DNA of 64,000 bases, taken from positions 1 through 64,000 of the forward strand of contig WEDG01008947.1 of assembly GCA_017591395.1 (NCBI GenBank), in the 5' to 3' direction. The notes below the pieces were generated by a model, which saw nothing but the letters and a program-made list of their open reading frames with translations, was not told where the DNA came from and made no database searches. A program made the translations under genes and the position numbers. Below, piece after piece: positions 54,901 to 64,000 of this stretch. Each line of letters starts with the position of its first letter. Position 1 is the first letter of the stretch. This DNA comes from Schistocephalus solidus (taxonomy: Eukaryota; Platyhelminthes; Cestoda; Diphyllobothriidea; Diphyllobothriidae).

Positions 54901-57900
54901 CTCTTCTAACCGACTAGTAACTCTTCCCGACGCCATCCACTTCCTAATCGAGAATCTAGAAAAATTTGACGTTGAGGATAACCCAAATCTTCGCTTCCCG
55001 GAGAGGCCGGCTGCCCTACAGAAGGGTGCTGGCAGTGCCTTCTATAATATCGATTTTTCTTTGGAAACCCAGCTTCAGTTGCTGCGTGGTGGTCCACCCT
55101 CGGATGCGGCCTCGGAGGCCAAAAATGCAAAGGTATTCTGCTCTTCCATCTAAAAATCACCCAACAAAGAGTCTTGGGTGAAGCAACTGTATCACTTTTT
55201 TGACTTGCGCAATTTTCGTCTCATGAAGTATATGATAATCTGGTTACGGTTTTGGCTCCTATTTCTGGGCATCCGCCCCCTCCTCTGTCGCCTTTGCAAC
55301 CACCTAATTATTCCCGAGGTCTTTTGTCCGTGCAAACAAGACATCTTTCAGGTCTCCTCCCTCCCCGTGTCTCTGAACCACGAGGTCGCGCTTTGCTGTG
55401 TGCCCTGAAAACCCTTGTCAATTCAGTTACGCCCTCTGCAAACCTCGTTACCTGTGCCCTCTTATTTGCGCGCATGTTTGACCTTTCAGGACACTGCTGC
55501 ACGCATTCGCCGCCTGCGTCGTCGTCGTTTCGATGGCAATGTCAATGACAAAGACAGTAGCGCTGTGCTGGCTGGCATGCGTCATGTGGCCAACGAAAAG
55601 GAAGCCATTATGCGTAGAAGACATGAGGACGTGGCTGAAGAGGACAAACAGATCTCGGCCAAGCGCTGGAAGGACGCTCTGGCCAAACCAAACCTGGACT
55701 ACAGCGAAATTTTTGATCAGGTATTTAAGCTGTCCCTTTTCGCTTGTTACTTGGCCGAACACTGTTGCAGACTGTCAGGGTTAAGATTAGGCTTGCTGTT
55801 AACTGTAGTGTTAGGGTTAATATTAGGACTATGGTGTTAGCTAGTGTTGGGGTTAGGACACGGGATATGTACTCGTCATGGAATTATGCGCAGAGCCACT
55901 TTTATTAATTTTGCGGCGCTTTCCTTTTCCCGTGTCGGGGCCATATAAGTAGAATGAACTTACCGACAAAGCCAAGGGAGACTCGAATGGCCATTTCTGG
56001 CTTATTAGCTGTCGTCAGTCCGCCATGCTCAACATCAGGTGGTGCCATATGAGTAATTCTTACAGAATTGGGTAGTGCTGTAGCTTTCCAAAATGTATAC
56101 AACGCATCTCTAACCGTTGCTATGATCAGTAGCGTGCTTTGTCGATTTATCAAGCATCACCATCCACTTCTCGATGGCCTACCTATTCATTTCTTCCGCC
56201 TAGCTTCCAATAGCCTCTGTCAACCGCCGAATAGTGGGTCATCGTGTATTTGAACCTGGTATGGCCCAGCCTGGTACTTCGATGTCGCACGAAGCGTATG
56301 CTTGATCTACGGTTGTCCAAACCCCAACGCGGTAGAGCAAGAGAACGCGATCAGTTAAGTGGAAAAGCTGCGTCTATATAGTGTCCCGTTTTGATTGGTC
56401 ATGTTCTGTCCAATCCACGGGACGCTGTCGTGCACGCTTTCATGGCATGCAGCACGGAGACGCGCGCACTTGCTTTTCCACGAGGCCGACATTCCCAACA
56501 GAATCCCAGACACTGGGTTGGAGAAAGCTCTATAAGACGTAAAACTCCGGACAAACCGATGATTGTTTGTGACTGAAAGTGTTGTTCATATGTGGACTGG
56601 GAGTCAGACGGCGATGGCTGCTCCATATCCCCTGAGTTAGTGAATCCTGGTGTGTGCGTTATGGGGCCCAGGTCGTGCTGTGGCGCGCGAAGACGGGTAC
56701 GCCGATCCAACAGCCAATGCGCCCACTCCCACATCAGACAACTAAACGGCTCGGACAGTGGTCTGATTGTGGGGGTGGGGAAGAGAGTGAGGTCGAGAGA
56801 TCAGCGTTTTTTCCTCACTATAAACAATCTGACGCGCTTGAAACTATCACGGGGCGCTAAAAGCCGTGGCTTGGAAGGTTGCCAACTGACGGGATTACTC
56901 GGACCGCGTGGTCAGCCCAATGTGTGTTTTGTGTGGAGTGGCTGACTGGCGGACGGAGCGTGAGGCTGCAATGGCTTCTTCTTAATGTGGCCTTTATGGC
57001 ACTCCCACTCTGTGGGATCCGAGCCAGGTGTGGTGGTACGCCCAGGGGCGGCTCCGGCCGCACCAGCCACCTGCGCCCTCTCCCATCTCCGGTCTTCTTG
57101 ACTGTGTCATGAGACCGGGCTCAGGTGGGGGAGGAGAAGAGAGTGCGGTAACGTTGAGTGCCGCGGTTGGAAGGTTGCCAACTGACAATTACACTTAGAC
57201 CTCGCAGTTAGTCCAATGTGTGTTGTGTGGAGTGGCTGACTGGTGGTCTGAGAGTCAGGCTGCGATGGCTCCTTCTTAACGTGACCTCTAGCTATCTCAC
57301 ACATGTGAGATGTAAGCCGTTCAACCCCCTGTTGTGTGAAATCCTGGTGCTTGTGTTTGGGGGGCCAGGTCGTGTACGTAGTACACGTAGACGAGGTCAC
57401 CAGCAGCTGCGCCCGCTTCCGCATCAGACAACTGACCGGCTCGGACAGTGGTCTGATTGTGGGGGTGGGGGAAGAGAGTGAGGTCGAGAGCTCAGCGTAT
57501 TTTCCTCACTATAAACAATCTGACGCGCTTGAAACTATCACGGTGCGCTAATAGCCGTGGCTTGGAAGGTTGCCAACTGACGGGATAACTCGGACCGCGT
57601 GGTCAGCCTAATGTGTGTTTTGTGTGGAGTGCCTGACTGGCGGACTGAAAGTCAGGTTGCAATGGCTCCTTCTTAATGTGGCCTTTATGGCACTCCCACT
57701 CCGTGGGATCCGAGCCAGGTGTGGTGGCACGCCCAGGGGCGGCTCCGGCCGCGCCAGCCACCTGCGCCCTCTCCCATCTCCGGTCTTCTTGACTCTGTCT
57801 TGACACCGGGCTCAGGTGGGGGAGGAGGAGAGAGTGCGGTAGCTGCAGCGCAAGACTACTATCACTTAAAACTAATTCACGCGCAAGTCACCGTCTCTGC

Positions 57901-60900
57901 TCCACCCTTCCATGGAGCATACGGTGAACATCGTCGAACTACGACGGTCGAACTGTCGTGTGTTCATATGTTCCTTGTTGGCATTAGGGCAAGATTCCAG
58001 GCCGTGGGTCTGCCAGAAATGGCTTATCACCGACCTCCCATAGGTCCATTGTCATGATTTGTCAAACAGCTCTATTTTTTTTATCTAGCTGTACTGTTCT
58101 TGGTGATAGGAAGGGACATCCAACCGAAGGTTATTTTCATTCGCTGCCCGTATCTGCTCCGTTCGAACCGATTTAAGCTTATTGACTTGTAGTGTTTCAT
58201 CCTGTCTAGCTCATTTTGACAACTCAGCCAGATCTCTGCTTAATTATATTTGAGCAACGTGAGTGAAAATTAGGCTTATTCTCCTGTCTCCATGTGTACC
58301 CGCTTATTTCTCCCTTTCTATAGCGTCCCCGACCAAATAGTTTGTCCAAAATTTGGCTATTGCATCCCTGCCGTATGCTCTCCTTATTGAGCCACTTGAA
58401 TTCATTCCTCCTACCCCCGGACCACTGACTATCTTCCCCTCCACCGTTGTTTTAGAATGCTGGGCTACGACCGGGCGTTGAGGTCTGGGTAATTGATGAA
58501 TTCTGCCCCAGGCGATACGATATGGAAGAATTTCAGGGCAGCCTGTTGGACGGCGACTGTTACATCATCCTCGAGACGCGAACCCTCGAGGCAGATGACA
58601 GCTTTGGCGCTCAAGGCGGTCTGGATTGGCGCATCTTCTACTGGATCGGCAAGAACGCCAGTCTGGACAAGCGAGCCTGCTCGGCTGTGCATGCTGTCTA
58701 TCTTCGAAACTTCCTCGGCGCTGAAGGACAGACGGCACGTGAGGAGCAGGGTGATGAATCGCCCGACTTCTTAGCCCTATTTGGTGGCTCGTTGACGGTC
58801 TTGGAGGGCGCTCAGGGCTACACCGGCTTCTTCCATGTGGAAGCAAAGGAGGTTATCGTGAAGCTTTACAGGTAAGACCCAGAGCTGGTCTTTCCAACTT
58901 CCATGGTTCTTTTTTTTCCTTGTTGAAAGACAACTAAGAAAACACCAGATCCAAGAAGCACATCACCCCGCATCTACCTTCCGCTCACAGCTTGTACACC
59001 CTAAGGACAGGGTTGGCTATCTTGATAGAAAATGTGTTGTCTACAAAATCCGGTGTTCCAGTTGTGATGCCATTTATTGTGGGCAAACTGGGAAATCCTT
59101 CTCAACCTGCATGCATGAAAATCAGCTAGCGGTCAGAAGACGAGACCATCTATCCCAGGTTTTCATGCACACACTGGATACTGGACATAAATTTGCATGG
59201 GAGAGCACTCGGGTTTGTAGGCACCTGCCCAATGAGAAGAGGTCGCGAATTTATGGAAGCAATGCACTCAGACGAGGCATGCATCAATCGGCATATCGAT
59301 TTAGATGCCACACAAAATCCTCAAGGAAAAATTCAAATGCGCATGGTTAATCATGGCGGGATGACAAACTGCACTTCACGCGTATTGACGCAAACATCGC
59401 CCAACCGTAGAATCTTCTATTAAACACGGTTACTTAGTTAATTATTCTGTGTTTTGCTAAGGCTAACTGTATAGACGTGAAGAGGGAAACGACATCGAAG
59501 GAGACCATTATATCATCTGTGGAGATTGTGTTTCCTTTTAATTTCTTTAGAAACTCCGTTGAATTCTTATTTGAGGTTTCACAATTCTTCGTAAGCGGAT
59601 GAAGCTTTTGGAATTACCACTTAGTTGGGCGCACCGATTAATGAGACTATCGGTCGCAGAGAAACTTCATATTTGTGGACTTTAGGCAGTCCATAAATCT
59701 TCACGATGGTTGGTTCAGTTTGTCTCAGGGATTTAGCAACATCTTCTGACAGTTGCTTCTTCCCTGTGTTTTGTTCAAAACCGCAATCGCGCCTCCTTTG
59801 TCCGCGGGGAGTAAGATAATATCCTTGTCAGTTTTAAGACTCTTAAACGCTTTCCTCTCTTCATGTGATAGTACTGAACAATGTTTCCGGTCTTTTAAGG
59901 CTTTTATGGTACTATTTCGGATAGTAAACTGTTAGTCTTCTGTGAGTTTCTCAGTCGATATGATGGATTCCAAGCTTGCAAGAAACACCAAATAGTTTGA
60001 GTCAGAAAGATTGTATTTCAGACCTTTTGAAAGCACGCTCTCTTCCGTTTTAATGAGGATTCTCGATGCCAGATTTACGACCTTCTATGAACACTTCTAG
60101 TTTGTGTCGGTTTGTTGTGAAATGTTAAACCATTTTCTGTATAAAACACTCCTCTTCTTCTGTTGTTCGCGTTCTCGTACAACGAAAGACGGAAAGAACA
60201 CTACGCACATCGGTTTATCGAAAGGAAACTTATGACGAAATCATTCTACCTTATGAGAGCAATCAGCCCATCACTCACAAATTGAGTGCTGTCAACAGTC
60301 TACTCGGTTGAGCACAAACGCATTGCTCCGACAAAGAAGGCTATCGAATTGAACTATATTACTTGTGTGAATTATTTTCGCAGAACGGGTACCCTAAGGA
60401 TTTTGTACGCCGATGCCTGAGAGGACAGAAGTTGAAGGGAAAGGAACCAAGTAGTTCTAACCAAGCACCAAAAATAAATACATGGTGAACCCGTCCTTAC
60501 ATTAAGAATGTGTCTGAACTCGTCGAAAGACACCTAAGGAAGCACCAAATTCATGTGGTGCACAAACCGACAACTACTTTGCGTACCCAGCTTGTCCACT
60601 ATAAGGATATGGTCCAATATTTGGACAAGAATGAAGTCATCTACAAGATCCCGTATGAAGCATGTGATGCCGTGTATTGTGGTCAGACAGGAAAATTCGC
60701 CTCTTCATGCATCTATGAACATCAGTTGGCAGTAAAGAGGCGGGACCATCTGTCCCAAGTGGCTATGCATACTCTAGACACCGGGCACACCTTCGTTTGG
60801 GATAAAACTCGGATTGTAACCGCCTGTCCCTCCAAGAAAGGTCGAGAGTTCCTCGAGGCGATGCACTCAGATGAGTCATGCATAAACAGGCATATTGGAT

Positions 60901-63900
60901 GCGGCGTACAGAAATTTTAAGGAGAAGTTGAAGAAACGAGAAGCAACCAGGACAGGCTGATATACACGGCGGCCGCTCAATGGCGAAAATGTCACACCAT
61001 TATCGATTTGTTTCGCGTAATTACGATGTTAACTGTTTTTGTCGCATTTGCTACCCGCCTGCGTCTGACGACGACCCGGAGAACCGGTGTTGAAAAGTTA
61101 CGTAATAAAGCTCCTTTTTTCCCATAGAACGTATTTAACTTCAACTTTATATCTTGGGATGCCTACTTTCCATTCTGTTCCCCCGCCCGCCAGCTAGCCA
61201 CTGGCAATAAACACATGCCACATATAATGCACACGTATGTTGCTAAAGGTACAACAGAAAAGACGTAGACAGCTGTTTCACGGTTGTTACCGATTATCAG
61301 TACGTCATCTGCCTTGTGCAGTGAGGTATATGTACAAGTCAAACAAGCCTGAGATTTTAGCCTGTGATATACCGCACTTTCCGCTGCTGTCACGCGTTAC
61401 GCTCTCATGACCAGATGTAATTGCTCAGTTATAAACCAGGGGCACAATTTCATCGCATCATAAGAACGAAGTGAGGGTGAATCCAGCTCAACAACGCACG
61501 CATAGCCTCCCCATCTGCCTCCTGGTATTGCTAGACTAGAAAACCGTTCAGTGTCTTTTGCGATATCGTAGCCTCTGAAGATGAACTCCTGTACAAATCT
61601 GGAAAGTCTGGCTCATTCAACTGTCCTTCATCTCCTTTGCAATATTTCCTTTCTAAGTGCACCTTCATACAACGCACAAGGAGTCGTTGAGCATGGAGTC
61701 CTCGATGGCCATTTCAAACGCCCTGTCCGGTATCAGCTAACTGACCCGTGAGCTGGTGTAAATAGAGACTCTCAGCGAATATTCCTAATTGCAAACAACT
61801 GATGCGACTGGATCTATCACTATGCTAAAAACCGTGGCTTGAAAGGTGGCCAACTGACGATATAACTCAATCCTCCTCCAGGAAGGAGGATCAGACTGAA
61901 ATGGCTCCTTAATGTGGCCTCTGTGTCAATCCCAGTCAGTTGGGATCCGGACTGCCCACTTTCTGGTTGTGTGAAAATTTGGTCTATCACGCACGAATTA
62001 CTCATTTTGGCACGCGTGGGTGCTTTATTTATCTCGGTAAATCACTGCGCCCGATCCATTACTCTATCTGAACATCGAGCCCGGAGTGATGCGCGAGGAG
62101 ATAGTTTCTACTATTACTATCAACTAATCCATGCGCAAGTCACCTTACTTGCGCCCATCCTGCTGTCTTGCACACAGTGTGTGTCACCGGAATCGATGAC
62201 CAAACTGTCATTTCTAACGGCATCGTCTCGTTCACTAGAACTCAGCTCCTTGCATTCATCAGACGCAATGTCTCCGTGATTGTTGTTACCAATTGCTCCT
62301 GCTTCATCTTACCTGCGTATCCACTGTGTGTGTTTGTAAATATGTACTTTATTTATTAGGTGGTGACGTAAGGTGGTACAGTTGGTCAGAAAGCAAAAGG
62401 TCAGGAAAAAGAATTTTCGTTACGGTCTGATTGGTGTCTGGTTCTTTCAAGCGCCCAACTACCATTGAGTTACCTGGCATTCTGTAATTATGAACAATCA
62501 GTCTTCGTCTACAGCGAGCCCAGATCTCCTATCAGACATTATGCAGGCATTGTCAATGCGTGTCTAACTAATGTTGAACATGAAGACCAGTTGTCTAGCT
62601 AACCTGCCGTTTATACAGGGTGAAAGCGTGCTCGATTACTGGAACATGAACTCTATACGTGTGATGCCGCGCGTGATTGCGTAGATTTTCACAAAAACGA
62701 AAAAAGGATGGCTTTGATTCCGTCTGATTATGAGTGTCATATAAGCCGCATTAGGAAGGTGGAATTGCAACCCAACTCTCCGTCCTGAGAGGACCGAGTT
62801 ATCGTGTCAGTTGACAGACTTTCACGAAGAGCTGTGATACTGTGAATTCGAATTCAGCCTTTAGATGATCAGACTTTCAACTCTTGTAATAGGTCCCCTG
62901 ATTTCTCATGTTTTTCCAATATCCGCCCCCTTCTTCTGCTGCAGATTGTTCGGCCAGGAGAAGGATATGCACGTGGTTTCCATGCCACTGACGCCACTGA
63001 GTCTAGACCCCAAGTACGTGTACCTGGTGGATGGAGATTCCAAAATTTACGTATGGATGGGCTCTCAGGCACGAGTGATTATTCAGACGCGCGGTCGGCT
63101 GTTGGCTGAGAAGATTGCCCAGAAAGAGCGCTTGAACGAGGCTGAAATCCTGGTGGAGTCTGAGGGCAAGGAGAGCAACGAGTTCCTCGCCGTCCTCCTG
63201 GGCCTCTGGAAGCCTCCACCGCTGCTTAATCCAAACATCGACGAGAGCGATCTCCAGGCACCTAAAGCTGCCGGTGCCGCTGATCCCGATGCGGCCAAAC
63301 GGGCTCTGGAGGAAGAACGGCAGGCGCACAAACAGAAGATCCTCACTAATCACCCCAAACCACCGACTGTGGAGACGAAGCCAGCTCCGCCACGCGACTT
63401 CATTCCCTTGGACTGGAAGGTGCCCAGACCGATTCTTTACGATGTCAAACTGGGAAGGGGCTACTTAGAACTCCTTCAGGTACTGTTGCCACTCCGTGAT
63501 ACAGTAGAAGAGCATCTTTCTATTGGACTAAATTATATCCACTCCGTCCCCGAATTAAATCCCAAACCACACTATAGCCTCGATGCGGCATCCCTCAAAT
63601 CTACTCAAACGTTGAACGTTGTTGGTACTCCTTGCGAGTGCAGGTCCAACGGATCCAACCCCCATCTCTTGTAAACGCGCAAATTCCTACACTGTGCCTT
63701 TCCCACCTAGCCCCAAATAGCTTAAGTATATGAGCTTGTCCGTATAACCATACGTCTCTGTCATTAAATGTCCTCTTATGTCAATAGACGTAAATACGCA
63801 TTATATGCATATAGGTGCCACCTTTTCTCTCTGTGGCTTGATGATAGTACTCTAGCACCAACTGAATAAGTAGCAAAAGCATACTTTAAAATGTGTCACT

Positions 63901-64000
63901 TTCGACGGAGCTAGCCGAACGTCGGCTGAACCACTGTAGTCCAAGGAAATTATAAGGTTTGAACATTTTCGAGTGAATCATATCCGAGGTCACTAACCAA
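48539..64000 (+). CDS. FLII: Flightless-1 (LRR + gelsolin domains), 5' part, continues past window
   Basis: Flightless-1 is an actin-remodelling and nuclear-receptor co-regulator protein with about 15 leucine-rich repeats followed by six gelsolin-like domains. Eight exons here give about 860 of the usual 1,250 or so residues: LRRs (about 1-455), the basic linker and YSEIF motif (about 455-530), gelsolin domain 1 (about 535-670) and domain 2 (about 670-850). Diagnostic stretches are [82 protein letters not shown] and [17 protein letters not shown]. The last visible exon ends RGYLELLQ at a GTACTG donor (63480); the remaining domains lie beyond 64000. The start ATG has a good context (GACATGG) and a conserved FLRSLDLSG shortly after. 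Two probable indels affect the LRR exons. Confidence 0.93.
49926..50206 (+). CDS. FLII: Flightless-1 exon 2 (LRRs), unusual 3' splice boundary
   Basis: After CTTGTAG, phase 0: [80 protein letters not shown] and AVAAISIF. The best 3' boundary is CAG before GCAAGT, a GC-AG donor, but that leaves phase 2 while exon 3 begins in phase 0. One base is probably missing in TTCAG (for TTCCAG). Confidence 0.85.
50384..50512 (+). CDS. FLII: Flightless-1 exon 3 (LRR)
   Basis: Forty-three codons, phase 0 at both ends, between TTTTCAG and GTTTGT. Reads [20 protein letters not shown] then [20 protein letters not shown] and VFQ. The TQR motif is conserved in flightless-1 at this LRR. Confidence 0.9.
51006..51276 (+). 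CDS. FLII: Flightless-1 exon 4 (LRRs)
   Basis: From TTTTAG to GTAAGT, ending phase 1. Reads [60 protein letters not shown] and [20 protein letters not shown]. The [11 protein letters not shown] segment is a hallmark of flightless-1. Confidence 0.95.
51329..51349 (+). repeat. (CTCA)n microsatellite
   Basis: Five CTCA units shortly after the exon 4 donor. Confidence 0.9.
51555..51700 (+). repeat. Dispersed repeat family B copy
   Basis: Contains aagcacgtgaggaacgctgg, gggccgaactcctccc, cagcggcaggataccggtta and tatctgcgctgtcagtatgg, matching 22485-22650 and 35955-36045 in order and orientation. Confidence 0.6.
53265..53400 (+). repeat. Dispersed repeat family A, tail fragment
   Basis: Shows gatgggtgagggaagaggga, gtgcggtagctgcagcgaaa, gtctatcactgaaaactagc and ccatgcgcaagtcacc, the standard 3' module of the family. 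Confidence 0.65.
54864..55132 (+). CDS. FLII: Flightless-1 exon 5 (last LRRs)
   Basis: After CTTCCAG in phase 1: [60 protein letters not shown] and [16 protein letters not shown], ending phase 0 at GTATTC. LCRC and [14 protein letters not shown] are highly conserved in the family. Confidence 0.95.
55490..55720 (+). CDS. FLII: Flightless-1 exon 6 (basic linker)
   Basis: Seventy-seven codons, phase 0 both ends, between CTTTCAG and GTATTT. Reads [40 protein letters not shown] and [20 protein letters not shown]. The R-x-R-x-R-R-R block, the VLxGMxxVAxEK motif and W...L.KP.LDYSE.F match the linker between LRRs and gelsolin domains. Confidence 0.95.
55777..55855 (+). repeat. Degenerate TTAGGG-like tract
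   Basis: Repeated variants of GTTAGGGTTA, GGATTA and TTAGGA over about 80 bp just inside flightless-1 intron 6. Similar but weaker tracts occur at 13893-13935 and 47785-47830. Confidence 0.5.
56570..57150 (+). repeat. Family A repeat cluster, first unit
   Basis: Begins with the ggactgggagtcag module shared almost exactly with 9245-9405, followed by a unit 56731-57150 that reappears at 57421-57841 (cagacaact, ctcggacagtggtctgattg, tgacgcgcttgaaactatca, ccaggggcggctccggccgc). Confidence 0.8.
57150..57420 (+). repeat. Family A repeat, alternative middle module
   Basis: Shares ggtggtctgagagtcaggct, the catgtgagatgtaagccgtt region, gtgcttgtgtttgggggg and gtagacgaggtcaccagc with 21250-21430. It links the two 420-bp units. 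Confidence 0.7.
57421..57965 (+). repeat. Family A repeat cluster, second unit with complete tail
   Basis: Second copy of the 420-bp unit, offset 690 bp from the first, continuing into the best-preserved tail of the family: gctgcagcgcaagactacta, cacttaaaactaattcacgc, gcaagtcaccgtctctgctc, ccatggagcatacggtgaac, acgacggtcgaactg. Confidence 0.8.
58456..58871 (+). CDS. FLII: Flightless-1 exon 7 (gelsolin domain 1)
   Basis: After TTTTAG, phase 0: [97 protein letters not shown] and [16 protein letters not shown], ending phase 2 at GTAAGA. Contains the gelsolin-fold motif (F..GDCYIIL) and the W.I.YWIG strand. Confidence 0.97.
58925..59425 (+). mobile_element. Penelope-like element C-terminal half, copy 1
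   Basis: Reads [80 protein letters not shown], then after a frameshift [20 protein letters not shown]. The C-V-V-Y-K-I and I-Y-C-G-Q-T-G-K motifs are the GIY-YIG nuclease of Penelope-like elements. Confidence 0.9.
59430..60110 (-). mobile_element. Penelope-like element RT N-terminal half, inverted
   Basis: Minus strand: [20 protein letters not shown] near 59840-59770, [20 protein letters not shown] near 59706-59640, IVSLIGAPN, and [20 protein letters not shown] with VVSLFTSI near 59570-59480. These are successive early RT blocks. The later GSPLSP and YVDD blocks are missing. It lies opposite to the + strand C-terminal parts on either side. Confidence 0.9.
60195..60960 (+). mobile_element. 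Penelope-like element thumb to GIY-YIG, copy 2
   Basis: Reads [37 protein letters not shown], then [80 protein letters not shown] and [15 protein letters not shown]. The GIY-YIG part from 60510 to 60920 is an intact 136-codon frame; upstream are a few stops. Related to, but diverged from, copy 1. Confidence 0.9.
61215..61400 (-). mobile_element. Possible CR1-like LINE active-site scrap
   Basis: Minus-strand reading gives [20 protein letters not shown] followed in another frame by [13 protein letters not shown], which can be aligned with S-G-I-P-Q-G-S-x-L-G-P-L-L-F-L-x-Y and F-A-D-D-V. Too short to be certain. Confidence 0.4.
61825..62165 (+). repeat. Dispersed repeat family A copy
   Basis: Starts aaaccgtggcttgaaaggtg, gccaactgacgatataactc, includes aaatggctccttaatgtggc and gttgggatccg, and ends with tatcaactaatccatgcgca plus agtcacctt. 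Diverged, with an unrelated middle. Confidence 0.6.
62945..63479 (+). CDS. FLII: Flightless-1 exon 8 (gelsolin domain 2 and charged insert)
   Basis: After CTGCAG its first A completes Arg of exon 7. Reads [73 protein letters not shown], then a Lys/Glu/Pro/Ala-rich segment of about 70 residues, and [19 protein letters not shown], phase 0 at GTACTG. The charged segment is much longer than the corresponding loop in animal flightless-1. Confidence 0.95.
63480..64000 (+). other. Start of flightless-1 intron 8
   Basis: GTACTG donor followed by 520 bp of AT-rich intronic sequence to the window edge. The exons for gelsolin domains 3-6 are not in the window. Confidence 0.75.

Larger units (their letters stand above)
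55721..58455 (+). other. Flightless-1 intron 6 with repeat cluster
   Basis: Most of 56570-57965 is a cluster of family A repeats. The 700 bp before it and 490 bp after it show nothing recognisable. Confidence 0.6.

Noticed and set aside
1..64000. CRISPR arrays, tRNA and rRNA genes, bacterial-type operons
   Set aside because: No spacer-repeat arrays, no cloverleaf with proper A/B boxes, and gene structure is eukaryotic throughout.

Overview
The window is eukaryotic. Short exons with GT-AG splice signals are separated by long introns full of old transposon pieces. The mobile elements are Penelope-like elements with GIY-YIG domains, zinc-finger-tailed non-LTR retrotransposons, CR1-like LINEs and a mariner. 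Together with the protein sequences they point to a flatworm, most likely a tapeworm, perhaps a diphyllobothriidean such as Spirometra, Dibothriocephalus or Schistocephalus. That placement is inference from sequence style only. There are no CRISPR arrays, bacterial operons or recognisable tRNA/rRNA genes.

Three protein genes, all on the + strand, account for the coding content. (1) At 6421-41775 lies a Dbl-family Rho guanine-nucleotide exchange factor with helical/spectrin-like N-terminal regions followed by DH and PH domains, resembling MCF2L and PLEKHG4. I resolve twelve exons. (2) At 44878-48537 lies a three-exon snapin homologue (BLOC-1/BORC subunit) of 151 codons. (3) From 48539 to beyond the right edge lies flightless-1 (leucine-rich repeats plus gelsolin domains), eight exons of which fall inside the window, covering the LRR half, the linker, gelsolin domain 1 and most of domain 2.

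The most interesting point is the snapin/flightless-1 junction. The snapin stop codon (TGA, 48535-48537) is separated from the flightless-1 start codon (ATG, 48539-48541) by a single base inside one continuous exon. This suggests a dicistronic or trans-spliced gene pair.

The rest is intergenic or intronic DNA: a Penelope reverse-transcriptase core inside a roughly 170-bp inverted repeat (10262-10880), a CR1-like LINE (11230-11990), two tandem Penelope RT pieces plus a GIY-YIG domain (26985-28610), an RTE-type LINE tail (29970-30590), a decayed mariner with terminal inverted repeats (36888-38089), an inverted Penelope copy resembling twin-priming (58925-60960), and a dispersed GC-richer repeat family with at least ten copies, including a 690-bp-period duplication near 57 kb.

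Three places in otherwise well-conserved exons need a one- or two-base correction (near 19030, 48852 and 50206). I read these as probable assembly indels rather than dead genes, but cannot prove it from the sequence alone.
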